Assembly: GCF_003837805.1 (NCBI RefSeq)
Contig: NZ_RQIT01000036.1
Span: 1-40,723, forward strand
DNA from: Bradyrhizobium sp. RP6
Lineage (GTDB): Bacteria > Pseudomonadota > Alphaproteobacteria > Rhizobiales > Xanthobacteraceae
Length of the DNA stretch: 40,723 bases
Direction of reading: 5' to 3'
Below, piece after piece: positions 33,134 to 40,723 of the stretch (position 1 is its first letter; each line of letters starts with the position of its first letter). The notes under the pieces are model-generated. The model was not told the origin of the DNA, searched no databases, and saw only the letters and a list, made by a program, of their open reading frames with translations. A program made the translations under genes and the position numbers.

Positions 33134-33748
33134 TTATTGATGCTCCACTACATGCTTGGTGCCAGGCGGGGGTGACGCTGCCGCCGCGCTAGGTTTTGAA
33201 TTCGCGCGTTCGATTACCCAGCGCAGTTGGCGGTCCGTGGCGCGCAACTTGATCTCGTCCGAGGCGAGCGCGGCGAGATTGGCAAGGATCTGCTTCTGCG
33301 TTTCGTCCAGCACGCGTGGCCGAGTGTCGATCACGCAGAGCGACCCCAGGGTAAAGCCGTCGGGATCGCTCACTGGGCTGCCAGCGTAGAACCGAAACCC
33401 CAGCTCACCCTTCACCGCCGGATTCTCCGCAAAACGCAAGTCGGTCGCGAGGTTCTCGGCGACCATGATACCCTTCTGCAGAATGGTGTAGTTGCAGAAC
33501 GCCCAGCCGCGCGGCGTATCGACCATGTCGAGCCCATAGCGCGACTTGAACCATTGTCGGGTCGGAGTCAGCATCGTCAGCAGTGCCACGGGAGCATCAA
33601 GGCTGCGTGCCGCCAGCCAGATCAGGCGATCGAAAGAATCTTCAGGCGGCGTGTCGACGAGGCCAGAGCGTTCGAGTGCGAGAAGCCGCTGGCCTGCTCG
33701 AACGCGGGAGGGCCGTCGGCGTCGAGGCGGTGCGTGACGGCAGGACAT
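33134..33748 (-). CDS. GAF-domain protein with replaced N-terminus
   Basis: The recognised GAF region runs from RLLALERSGLVDTPPEDSFDRL through LTPTRQWFKSRYGL, TPRGWAFCNYTIL, and FYAGSPVSDPDGFTLGSLCVID to the helical end. This is the stand-alone GAF class common in rhizobia, often a light, redox or small-molecule sensor. The first 20 residues of the ORF (from ATG 33748, arginine-rich) are not GAF-like; they are the antisense of a GMC oxidoreductase gene. The true start is therefore probably deleted, and the present start is a replacement. Whether it is expressed is open. It is convergent with sdhB. Confidence 0.7.
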   Translation of the reverse strand: MSCRHAPPRRRRPSRVRAGQRLLALERSGLVDTPPEDSFDRLIWLAARSLDAPVALLTMLTPTRQWFKSRYGLDMVDTPRGWAFCNYTILQKGIMVAENLATDLRFAENPAVKGELGFRFYAGSPVSDPDGFTLGSLCVIDTRPRVLDETQKQILANLAALASDEIKLRATDRQLRWVIERANSKPSAAAASPPPGTKHVVEHQ

Positions 33749-34551
33749 TGCGGATCAACGCGTCCAGGGAGGTGGTGCTCGCGCTCGGTGCAATACAGAC
33801 ACCGTCCGTGCTGATGCGCTCCGGCATCGGCGACGAGAACGAGCTTCGAACGTTTGGTATACCCGTGGTCCAGCACCTGCCCGGTGTCGGGCAGAACCTG
33901 CAGGATCACGTATCGTTCGGATGCATCTGGGAATATCGCGAGCCGATCGCGCCGCGCAACACCGGCAATGGGGCGACGCTCTACTGGAAATCCGATTCCG
34001 CGCTCAAGTCTCCCGACCTGCTGTTCTGCCAGGTCGAGTTTCCGGTGCCGAGCCCCGAGACGGCCAGCCGGGCGCCTGCCCACGGCTGGATGATGTTCGC
34101 CGGCCTCGCTTTGCCGAAGAGCCGAGGCAGGGTCAGGCTCCGAAACGCCGAGCCGCTTGCGACGCCGCGGATCGAAGCCAACATGCTGTCGCACCCTGAC
34201 GATGTGAAGACGGCGATCGCCTGCGTCGATGTCTGCCGTGCGCTCGGCAATACCCGCGCCTTCGAGCCGCTGGTGGCGCGCGAGTCGATGCCCGGCCCTC
34301 TCGGTGGCGCTGAGATGGAACGCTTCGTGCGCGACTCCGCGGTGACCTACTGGCATCAGATATGCTCGGCGAAGATGGGGCGTGACGCAATGTCCGTGGT
34401 CGATGGCAAGCTCAAGGTCTACGGCATCGACCGGCTTCGCATCGCCGACGGTTCGGTGATGCCGCGGATCACCACCGGGAACACGATGGCGCCCTGCGTC
34501 ATCATCGGAGAGAAGGCGGCACGCGCGCTGCGCGACGAGCACGATATCTGA
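33690..34551 (+). pseudogene. C-terminal remnant of a GMC oxidoreductase
   Basis: About 285 residues matching the second half of GMC oxidoreductases: LLERGRAVGVEAV, REVVLALGAIQTPSVLMRSGIG, LPGVGQNLQDHV, the GMC_oxred_C region with YWHQICSAKMG (catalytic His), and RIADGSVMPRITTGNTMAP. The first half, with the FAD-binding GxGxxG and about 250 residues, is missing. Upstream of about 33690 the same frame is only antisense of the GAF gene. No flavin could be bound without the Rossmann part, so it is a pseudogene. Confidence 0.85.
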
Positions 34552-34569
34552 CCGCCAGTCTCCCCGAAC

Positions 34570-34658
34570 GGCGGCTTGTAAGCCGCCTCACCTGACGTGC
34601 CCCTCTCGAACAGAGCTGCGAGGGGCTATCGCGCCGGACCGGCGGGACTATCCCGCCG
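34570..34658. terminator. Three successive perfect hairpins
   Basis: ggcggctt-gt-aagccgcc (34570-34587), gcccctc-N14-gaggggc (34599-34626), and cggcggga-cta-tcccgccg (34640-34658). They fill the gap between the GMC remnant and the histidine kinase gene. The first and third look like terminators without T-runs. Further along, gattat-atcg-ataatc (34684-34699) is a small AT-rich dyad that may be part of the kinase promoter. Confidence 0.6.
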
Positions 34659-34752
34659 CGTGATTCATTGAATTGCAACCATAGATTATATCGATAATCG
34701 GCTTCCTTCCTTGCGCGAAACTCAGTTAAGCTGGCGATCAGGGACAGGAGCC

Positions 34753-36906
34753 GTGCAAAGGGCGCAACGCAATTCGCTGAGGTTGTTGCAGTGGATGATG
34801 GCGGCATCCCTGGCGCTGCCGATTGCGCTATTTGTCGTTGCCGCCGCGATCTCCTACAGATCGACCAACGATATCGCCGACCGCGAGATCGAGCGCACGG
34901 TCGCCATCGCGCATGAGCAGGCGCTCAAGGTGTTCGAGACCATCGACCGCAGCCTTGCCGAGCTCAACGAGGTCGTGCGCGGGCTTTCCGACGACGTCAT
35001 CCGCGCGCGGGAGCCGGAGCTGCATCGCCGCCTCAAGCGGCTGACCAATGCGCTGCCCCAGCTCAAATCGGCCTGGATCTTCGACGCGGACGGAAAAGCG
35101 CTGGTCAACAGCCTTGCGTCGCCGCCGCCGGACCTCGGTTTTGCCGATCGCGAATATTTTTATGCCCACATCGACCAGAGCATCGGCCGTTTCATCGGCG
35201 CGGCGCTGACGCCGCGCCCGCCCTATCAGGGCGCCCGCTTCTTTGGCGTCAGCCGCCGACGCGAGTCCGACGACGGCCGCTTCATCGGCGTGATCCAGGC
35301 CTCCGTGCTGCCGGAATATTTCGAGAGTTTCTACACCAGGATCGGATCCGAGCCCGGCAGCTTCTTCGCGATGGGACGAACCGACGGTGCGATGCTCGCC
35401 CATTTTCCCCGGCTCGACCGCGAGCTTCGGCTCGATCCGGCCGGACCGCTGGGCCAGAAGATCTCGGCTCAACCCGAGCACGGCCTCATCACCGTCGCCT
35501 GGCCCTCGGACGGCATCGAGCGGCGCATCGCCTACCGACGTGTCGCCGAGTATCCGATCTATGTCAGCGCTGGGCTCGAGACCTCGGCGATCCGCGCGCG
35601 CTGGTTCGCTACCATGGGACAGCATCTGGTGTTCGGCGTTCCCGCCACCGCGCTTCTGTTTCTGTTGCTGGCGCTCGCATTGCGGCGCACCCGGCACCTT
35701 CAGGCGGAAGCTGCGAAGCGGCGCGAGGCCGAGGAGGCGCTCAAGCACAGCCAGCGCCTGGAGGCGCTCGGGCAGCTCACCGGCGGCGTCGCGCACGACT
35801 TCAACAACCTCCTGACCGTGATCCGCGCCTCGGTCGACCTCTTGAACCGGCCGCAGCTGACGGAGGAGCGGCGACAGCGCTACATCACGGCCATTGCGGA
35901 TTCGGTGGCGCGCGCGGCCAAGCTGACCTCGCAGCTGCTCGCCTTCGCGCGGCGCCAGACCCTGAAGCCCGAATTGTTCGACGTCGGTGCGCGGGTGCAG
36001 TCGCTGCACGATATGCTCGCCACGCTGCTGGGCCCAGGGATCGAGATCGTCATGCAGCTGCCGGCGGAGCCGTGTCTCGTCAATGCCGATGCCGGCCAGT
36101 TCGAGACCGCGCTGATCAACATGGCGACCAACGCGCGCGATGCCATGCAGGGCAAAGGAAGGATCGTCTTCGAGGTCGAGGCCGCAACGACCGCTCCGGA
36201 CGCGCCGGCGCAGCATTCCGCCAACCAGACCATGGCAAGCCATGGCTTCGTCCGCATCACCGTCAGCGACACCGGTGTCGGCATTCCCGCCGCACGGCTC
36301 GGGCGCATCTTCGAACCGTTCTTCACCACCAAGCAGATCGGCCATGGCACCGGACTCGGCCTGTCCCAGGTGTTCGGCTTCGCCCGGCAGTCCGGCGGCG
36401 AAGTGACCGTTACGAGCGAGGTGGGGCACGGCAGCACCTTCTCGCTCTATCTGCCGCGGGTGCCGCCGGAGCTGCTGCCGCAGCGCGAGGCGCCCAACAC
36501 TGCGCCGGCGGCGGCAGGCACCGGCATTTCGGTGCTGGTGGTCGAGGACAATATCGAGCTTGCCAATTTCGCCGCCGACGGCCTCACCGAGCTCGGCTAC
36601 GGCATCACGCTGGTCGACAACGCCGCCGATGCACTTGCCGAGCTCGTCGTGGGCGCGGATCGCTTCGACGTCGTGTTCTCGGACGTGGTGATGCCAGGGA
36701 TGACCGGGCTCGATCTGGTACAGGCGATCCGCGAGCGCGGCATCGCCGTGCCGGTCGTGCTGACCACGGGCTACAGCCAAGCCCTGTCACAACAGGGCGC
36801 GGCCGGCTGCGATCTCGTGCAAAAGCCCTATTCGATCGAGGAATTGTCGCACGTTCTGCACCGGGCCGCGCAGCTGCGGCACGTCCGCGACGGCGCCGCG
36901 GAGTGA
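34753..36906 (+). CDS. Membrane hybrid histidine kinase with periplasmic Cache-like sensor
   Basis: A 717-residue protein from GTG 34753, preceded by aggag at short spacing; TTG 34711 and ATG 34795 are alternatives. TM1 (about 11-37), a periplasmic region of about 250 residues with the pattern of a Cache/dCache domain (GFADREYFYAHID, RFIGVIQASVLPEYFESFY), TM2 (about 283-310), a HisKA domain with His348 (GGVAHDFNNLL), HATPase_c (NMATNARDAM, DTGVGIP, GTGLGLSQVFGF), and a C-terminal receiver with Asp644 (FSDVVMPGMTGLDL) and the KPYSIEEL lysine. It senses an extracellular small molecule by inference. No response regulator with DNA-binding output is adjacent. Confidence 0.93.
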   Translation: MQRAQRNSLRLLQWMMAASLALPIALFVVAAAISYRSTNDIADREIERTVAIAHEQALKVFETIDRSLAELNEVVRGLSDDVIRAREPELHRRLKRLTNALPQLKSAWIFDADGKALVNSLASPPPDLGFADREYFYAHIDQSIGRFIGAALTPRPPYQGARFFGVSRRRESDDGRFIGVIQASVLPEYFESFYTRIGSEPGSFFAMGRTDGAMLAHFPRLDRELRLDPAGPLGQKISAQPEHGLITVAWPSDGIERRIAYRRVAEYPIYVSAGLETSAIRARWFATMGQHLVFGVPATALLFLLLALALRRTRHLQAEAAKRREAEEALKHSQRLEALGQLTGGVAHDFNNLLTVIRASVDLLNRPQLTEERRQRYITAIADSVARAAKLTSQLLAFARRQTLKPELFDVGARVQSLHDMLATLLGPGIEIVMQLPAEPCLVNADAGQFETALINMATNARDAMQGKGRIVFEVEAATTAPDAPAQHSANQTMASHGFVRITVSDTGVGIPAARLGRIFEPFFTTKQIGHGTGLGLSQVFGFARQSGGEVTVTSEVGHGSTFSLYLPRVPPELLPQREAPNTAPAAAGTGISVLVVEDNIELANFAADGLTELGYGITLVDNAADALAELVVGADRFDVVFSDVVMPGMTGLDLVQAIRERGIAVPVVLTTGYSQALSQQGAAGCDLVQKPYSIEELSHVLHRAAQLRHVRDGAAE

Positions 36907-36960
36907 AACGGCGGCCGGAACCCAAGGGAACCGACTGATTTCCTTGTGCGTTGTCCGCTC

Positions 36961-38919
36961 ATGCACAAGCCGGCCACAACGCGCGAACAAGGCAAGAAGC
37001 CGCCCATTGTGGAGATCAAAGGCGAGAACGGCGATGACGTGGCACCGCCCCCGCCCGAACTGCTCGAACCCGACCCCGAACTCACCCCCGAGGAAGCCGA
37101 GCAGGCCCGCAAGGATTATCTGCTGACGCGGTTCTGGATCAGCGCTCGCGGCTTTTGGGGCCGCAAGGGCGACCGCCTCGCCTGGCCGCTTTCGATCGGT
37201 CTCGGCCTGCTGATCGTACTGACGGTCGGCTTCCAATACGGCATCAATGTCTGGAATCGCGCGATCTTCGACGCTATCGAGAAGCGCGATGCGGCGAGTG
37301 TCTTCCATCTCACGGTCGTGTTCTTCCCTCTCGCGATCGGCAGCATCGTGCTCGCAGTGGCGCAGGTGTTCGCGCGCATGGGCATCCAGCGGCGCTGGCG
37401 GGCCTGGCTCACGGCGAGCGTGCTGACCCGTTGGCTCAAGAACGGCCGTTACTACCAGCTCAACCTCGTCGGCGGAGACCACGACAATCCCGAATACCGG
37501 ATCGCCGAGGATCTGCGGATTGCGACCGACTCTCCGGTCGATTTCCTCGCCGGCGTGACGTCCGCGCTGCTGTCGGCCGTAACTTTCATCGTCGTGCTCT
37601 GGACCATCGGCGGCGCGCTCACCGTCACGCTTGGCGGCTCGGCCATCACCATCCCCGGCTTCCTCGTGATCGCCGCGATCCTGTACGCAGCGATTGCGTC
37701 GAGCTCGATCCTGGTGATCGGTCGGCGCTTCGTCCAGGTCTCCGAGGACAAGAACCGGGCCGAAGCCGATTTCCGCCACACGCTGACGCGCGTGCGTGAG
37801 AACGGCGAGAGCATCGCGCTGCTCGGCGGGGAACAGGAAGAGCGCGACGGAATCGACCGCAATTTGACCCGCGTGCTGCGGCAATGGGCGCGACTCGCCG
37901 GCCAGCACATGCGCACCACGCTGGTGTCGCAGGGATCGAGCCTGGTCGCGCCGGTGGTGCCGCTGCTGCTGTGCGCGCCAAAATTCCTCGACGGCAGCAT
38001 GACGCTCGGACAGGTGATGCAGGCGGCCTCCGCCTTCACCATCGTGCAGAGCGCGTTCGGCTGGCTGGTCGACAATTATCCGCGGCTGGCCGACTGGAAC
38101 GCCTGTGCGCGCCGCATCGCCTCGCTGATGATGTCGCTCGACGGTCTCGAACGCGCCGAGCAGGGCGATGGCCTTGGCCGCATCAAGCGCGGCGAGACGC
38201 GCAATGACGCCATGCTGGAGCTGAGGGACCTCTCCGTCACGCTCGACGACGGCACCGCCGTGGTCGGCGAGACCGAGGTCGTGATCGACCCCGGCGAGCG
38301 GCTGCTGGTCGCCGGCGAATCCGGCACCGGCAAGAGCACGCTGGTGCGCGCCATCGCAGGCCTGTGGCCATGGGGCGGCGGCGGCGTCAACTTCCATGCC
38401 GACCGCCGCCTGTTCATGCTGCCGCAGCGGCCTTACGTGCCTTCGGGGTCTCTGCGCCGCGCTGTCGCCTATCCCGGCGCCGCCGACCACTGGACGGTGG
38501 ATGAGATCGGCAACGCCCTGCACAAGGTCGGCCTCGATCATCTCAAGGAGAAGATCGAGGAGGAAGGACCTTGGGACCAGACGCTGTCCGGCGGCGAGAA
38601 GCAGCGCCTCGCCTTCGCGCGGCTGCTGCTGCACAATCCCGACATCGTCGTGCTCGATGAGGCGACCTCGGCGCTCGACGAGAAGAGCCAGGACAAGATG
38701 ATGAAGATGATCACCGACGAGCTGCCGAAGGCGACGATCGTCAGCGTCGCACATCGCGCCGAGCTGGAGGCCTTCCACAGCCGCAAGATCGTGCTGGAGC
38801 GGCGCAAGGGCGGCGCCAAGCTCGTCAGCGACATCGATCTGATTCCGCGCAATGGCAAGCGCAAGCTGCTCGGCCGCTTCCTGCGCCAGCGCAAGGCGCC
38901 GCCGAAAAAGGCGGCGTGA
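36961..38919 (+). CDS. SbmA/BacA-like ABC transporter with fused ATPase
   Basis: A 652-residue half transporter. A Pro/Glu-rich N-terminus is followed by the ABC_membrane_2 domain (about 50-400), with the family segment WRAWLTASVLTRWLKNGRYYQ and DNPEYRIAEDLRI, and several hydrophobic helices. The ATPase has Walker A GESGTGKST (452-460), signature LSGGEKQR (542-549) and Walker B DIVVLDEATSALD (561-573). This is the YddA/BclA arrangement; BclA of Bradyrhizobium imports plant NCR peptides. Several paralogues exist in the genus, so I do not assign the bclA name. The start is ATG 36961, 54 bases after the hybrid kinase. Confidence 0.9.
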   Translation: MHKPATTREQGKKPPIVEIKGENGDDVAPPPPELLEPDPELTPEEAEQARKDYLLTRFWISARGFWGRKGDRLAWPLSIGLGLLIVLTVGFQYGINVWNRAIFDAIEKRDAASVFHLTVVFFPLAIGSIVLAVAQVFARMGIQRRWRAWLTASVLTRWLKNGRYYQLNLVGGDHDNPEYRIAEDLRIATDSPVDFLAGVTSALLSAVTFIVVLWTIGGALTVTLGGSAITIPGFLVIAAILYAAIASSSILVIGRRFVQVSEDKNRAEADFRHTLTRVRENGESIALLGGEQEERDGIDRNLTRVLRQWARLAGQHMRTTLVSQGSSLVAPVVPLLLCAPKFLDGSMTLGQVMQAASAFTIVQSAFGWLVDNYPRLADWNACARRIASLMMSLDGLERAEQGDGLGRIKRGETRNDAMLELRDLSVTLDDGTAVVGETEVVIDPGERLLVAGESGTGKSTLVRAIAGLWPWGGGGVNFHADRRLFMLPQRPYVPSGSLRRAVAYPGAADHWTVDEIGNALHKVGLDHLKEKIEEEGPWDQTLSGGEKQRLAFARLLLHNPDIVVLDEATSALDEKSQDKMMKMITDELPKATIVSVAHRAELEAFHSRKIVLERRKGGAKLVSDIDLIPRNGKRKLLGRFLRQRKAPPKKAA

Positions 38920-38932
38920 GTTTTCTCTCTTC

Positions 38933-38979
38933 GTCGTCCCGGACAGGCACGCTCTAAGCGCGCACCGATCCGGGGCGAC
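38933..38979. repeat. Short degenerate repeat, gtcgtcccgg type
   Basis: gtcgtcccgg and ccggggcgac are nearly perfect inverted ends, 47 bp apart, 13 bases after the ABC gene. It is a reduced relative of 1220-1357 and could serve as the ABC gene's terminator. Confidence 0.5.
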
Positions 38980-39125
38980 CGGGCGATCTGTTGCCCGCAT
39001 CGAGCGTTGGAGCCCTCCTCAAAACCGGTTATGCATGCGCCGCTGGCAATGAGGGCCTTTGGCTTGGCATGACCCGAAGCAATACACTGCTGTCATGCTG
39101 ACAGGGACGAACAAGGGAGGTTGCG

Positions 39126-39512
39126 ATGATCGACCATCTGGGTATCTCGGTCTCCGACTATGAACGCGCGAAAGCCTTCTACACGACGGCGCTGGCGCCG
39201 CTCGGCTACAGCCTGATCATGGAGGTCACGGCAGAGCAGACCGGGCACGCTTCCGCCGCAGGCTTCGGCGCCGAGGGCAAGCCCGATTTCTGGATCGGCG
39301 GCGAAGGCGCCATGAACAAGCCGGTGCATGTCGCCATTCGCGCCAAGGACCGTGCCACGGTCGACGCCTTCTACAAGGCCGCAATCGCGGCCGGCGGTTG
39401 CGACAACGGTTCGCCCGGCATTCGCCCGCATTACCACCCGAACTACTACGGCGCGTTCGTGCTCGACCCTGACGGTCACAATATCGAGGCCGTTTGCCAC
39501 GAGCCGGAATAG
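39126..39512 (+). CDS. VOC (glyoxalase/dioxygenase fold) family protein
   Basis: A 128-residue protein with the vicinal oxygen chelate fold pattern. MIDHLGISVSDYERAKAFYTTAL at the start provides the His4 metal ligand, HVAIRAKDRATVDAFY in the middle another histidine, and the closing strand AFVLDPDGHNIEAVCHEPE has the expected Glu. Likely a glyoxalase-like or lactoylglutathione-lyase-type enzyme, or resistance protein; substrate unknown. The ATG at 39126 has a strong aagggagg site. It may be cotranscribed with the next gene. Confidence 0.9.
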   Translation: MIDHLGISVSDYERAKAFYTTALAPLGYSLIMEVTAEQTGHASAAGFGAEGKPDFWIGGEGAMNKPVHVAIRAKDRATVDAFYKAAIAAGGCDNGSPGIRPHYHPNYYGAFVLDPDGHNIEAVCHEPE

Positions 39513-39577
39513 GAAAGATTCGACAGGAACATCGTTCCGGGCAGGCCGTTATCGTTCCTTGCGAAAAGGAGCACGAC

Positions 39578-40063
39578 ATGGCCAACGACAATGCCGGCGA
39601 CGTCGATCGCGTCTGGGGTCTGATGCAGAAAATCGGCTTCGCGATGCTGGTCACGCGCGACGGTGACAAGCTCCGCGCGAGGCCGATGAGCGCCTGTCTC
39701 GACCGCGAAGCGAACACGATTTTTTTCCTCACCGATGCTCGGCGTCACAAGGATGAGGAAATCGCGCGCAACCCGTCCATCAACCTGTCGTTCGCGGATG
39801 CCGGCAGCCAGAAATATGTGTCGCTGACCGGCACTGCCGTCGTCTCCAACGACCGTGCCAAGATCAAGGAGCTGTTCTCGACGCCGGCCAAAGCGTGGTG
39901 GGACTCTGCGGAAGATCCCAACATCCGCGTGCTCAAGGTCACGCCTGACGACGCCGAATTCTGGGACTCGCCGGGGACGGTGATCTCCTACGTGAAGATG
40001 GCAGCCGCAGCCGTCACGAACACACGTCCCGATATCGGTGAGAACCGCAAGGTCTCGATGTGA
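39578..40063 (+). CDS. Pyridoxamine 5'-phosphate oxidase-fold flavin protein (general stress protein 26-like)
   Basis: A 161-residue protein of the PNPOx-like split-barrel family. Conserved pieces: VWGLMQKIGFAMLVTRDGDKLRARPM, FFLTDARRHKDEEIARNP, YVSLTGTAVVSNDRAKIKELF and KAWWDSAEDPNIRVLKVTPDDAEFWD. These are usual for general stress protein 26-type FMN or F420-like binders of unknown reaction. ATG 39578 has aaaaggagc upstream. Its stop overlaps the next small ORF by one base (TGATG). Confidence 0.88.
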   Translation: MANDNAGDVDRVWGLMQKIGFAMLVTRDGDKLRARPMSACLDREANTIFFLTDARRHKDEEIARNPSINLSFADAGSQKYVSLTGTAVVSNDRAKIKELFSTPAKAWWDSAEDPNIRVLKVTPDDAEFWDSPGTVISYVKMAAAAVTNTRPDIGENRKVSM

Positions 40064-40302
40064 TGCCGATTGAACCGCCCGAGATTCCGCCGTCGACACC
40101 AGGGACGCCAACAGAGCCGCCGCCCGGAATTCCCCCTGGCAATCCGCAACCTGAGATCACACCGCCGGTTCGTGAGCCAGGCGAATCACCGCGCCCCGAC
40201 GAATTGCCGGGCCGCATGCCCGAAGAGATTCCATCGCGCGGACCGAATGGGCCGCTCACTCCGAATCCTGCGACAGATGCAATGCCGCGGGATCACGCAT
40301 GA
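40063..40302 (+). CDS. Tiny proline-rich protein, overlaps preceding gene
   Basis: A 79-residue ORF starting at ATG 40063 in a TGATG overlap with the flavin-protein stop. About a third of its residues are proline (IEPPEIPPSTPGTPTEPPPG, then further PE/PP pairs). No signal peptide or membrane segment. Low complexity means family assignment is not possible. The stop-start overlap is the best sign of translation. It may be an unstructured linker or binding peptide. Confidence 0.55.
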   Translation: MPIEPPEIPPSTPGTPTEPPPGIPPGNPQPEITPPVREPGESPRPDELPGRMPEEIPSRGPNGPLTPNPATDAMPRDHA

Positions 40303-40488
40303 TCTCTCCAATCACATGTAAGGCGATTGCAACCAGCATCTGAATGCGCAATGAACATCGCCATAGTGAGATGATCTGCGTACAGAAATAAATCGAGCTG
40401 CGATCGCATATCCCGCCACAATGCGGCCTAACGCGTAGCTGTTGATCACAACACTTCGTCAAAGAACCTTCCGGGGAAGTTCACCACC
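40303..40488. other. Intergenic region before the final partial gene
   Basis: 186 bases, clearly more AT-rich than the flanking genes. I see no ORF, tRNA or strong hairpin. It probably holds the promoter for the gene at 40489. Confidence 0.4.
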
Positions 40489-40723
40489 ATGACCAACCTT
40501 CGTTTCGTGCTGCTTGCGACGACGGCTCTGACCGCGATGCAATTGGCAAACACCGCATCGCATGCGCAAGGCGCTTCGCCGCTCGTGGTCGCTCAGGCCC
40601 AGCCTCAAGACACGGGTCCTGACGGAAAACCGAAGCAGCCGCCGAAGGGACCGCCTGCGGCCGCTCCGCCTGCAGCACCCGCGCGTCCGGCGGCGCCGCC
40701 GCCCGCGGCAGCACCGCCCCACC
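40489..40723 (+). CDS. Secreted Pro/Ala-rich protein, 3' end cut by window
   Basis: Begins ATG 40489 with a signal peptide (NLRFVLLATTALTAMQLANT ... SHAQG). The visible mature part is a low-complexity Pro/Ala region (KPKQPPKGPPAAAPPAAP, then PAAPPPAAAPP) that runs off the edge. I associate this N-terminus with long Pro-rich OmpA-like outer-membrane proteins of Bradyrhizobium, but the domain is not in the window. The proline-rich part probably spans the periplasm or cell wall. Confidence 0.75.
   Translation, partial: MTNLRFVLLATTALTAMQLANTASHAQGASPLVVAQAQPQDTGPDGKPKQPPKGPPAAAPPAAPARPAAPPPAAAPPH

Noticed and set aside
33583..33690. Extension of the GMC frame upstream of 33690 as its N-terminus
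   Set aside because: These residues are the reverse complement of the GAF-domain coding sequence and show no GMC pattern.

Overview
The window reads as a stretch of chromosome from an alphaproteobacterium of the Bradyrhizobium/Nitrobacteraceae type. The evidence is high GC content, protein sequences that look like Bradyrhizobium or Rhodopseudomonas versions of the housekeeping genes, TTG/GTG starts, and many short palindromic intergenic repeats of the kind common in Bradyrhizobium. The genus is inferred from recognition of the sequences, not from a search. No prophage, plasmid, IS element, CRISPR array, tRNA or rRNA is visible. The window is mostly core genome with accessory genes between core blocks.

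Layout. 1-2411: tail of a GyrI-like domain protein, a secreted SIMPL-domain protein, and a convergent metallo-beta-lactamase-fold hydrolase. 2412-6614: translation and protein-targeting block ffh-rpsP-rimM-trmD-rplS, closed by a strong terminator. 6678-20331: the leucine genes leuC, leuD and (opposite strand) leuB, dispersed among small secreted proteins rich in Gly/His/Tyr/Pro, a minizincin-like metallopeptidase, a DXD glycosyltransferase, a DUF6455-type protein, a periplasmic TPR-caspase protein, a CitE-like lyase, a beta-carbonic anhydrase and asd. 20550-28002: a YbfB-type MFS transporter, a molybdopterin oxidoreductase with its own cytochrome b561-like partner, a FAS1 protein, an SDR, malonyl-CoA synthetase, and a TauE/SafE permease with a small coupled membrane protein. 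28108-33004: a LysR regulator and the succinate dehydrogenase genes sdhCDAB. 33134-34551: a rearrangement scar where a GAF-domain gene and a GMC oxidoreductase gene have lost their 5' ends at the same point. 34753-40723: a membrane hybrid histidine kinase, an SbmA/BacA-like ABC exporter/importer with fused ATPase, a VOC protein, a PNPOx-like flavin protein overlapping a tiny proline-rich ORF, and the start of a secreted Pro/Ala-rich protein.

How the genes work together: ffh-rpsP-rimM-trmD-rplS supply SRP targeting, ribosome assembly and tRNA m1G37. leuC, leuD and leuB give three consecutive steps of leucine synthesis; asd feeds the lysine/threonine/methionine branch. sdhCDAB is complex II. 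The cytochrome b/molybdo-oxidoreductase pair is a probable periplasmic redox module.

The most notable non-gene structures are about a dozen palindromic repeat copies, one of which supplies the C-terminus of RimM; a perfect 12-bp hairpin hiding the ribosome binding site of a 69-residue protein; an AT-rich dyad ahead of sdhC; and the double 5' truncation at about 33690. I did not find a clear-cut new multi-gene defence or mobile system. The best candidates for undescribed biology are the TPR-caspase protein, the redox pair plus FAS1 neighbour, and the regulatory hairpin at 8348.
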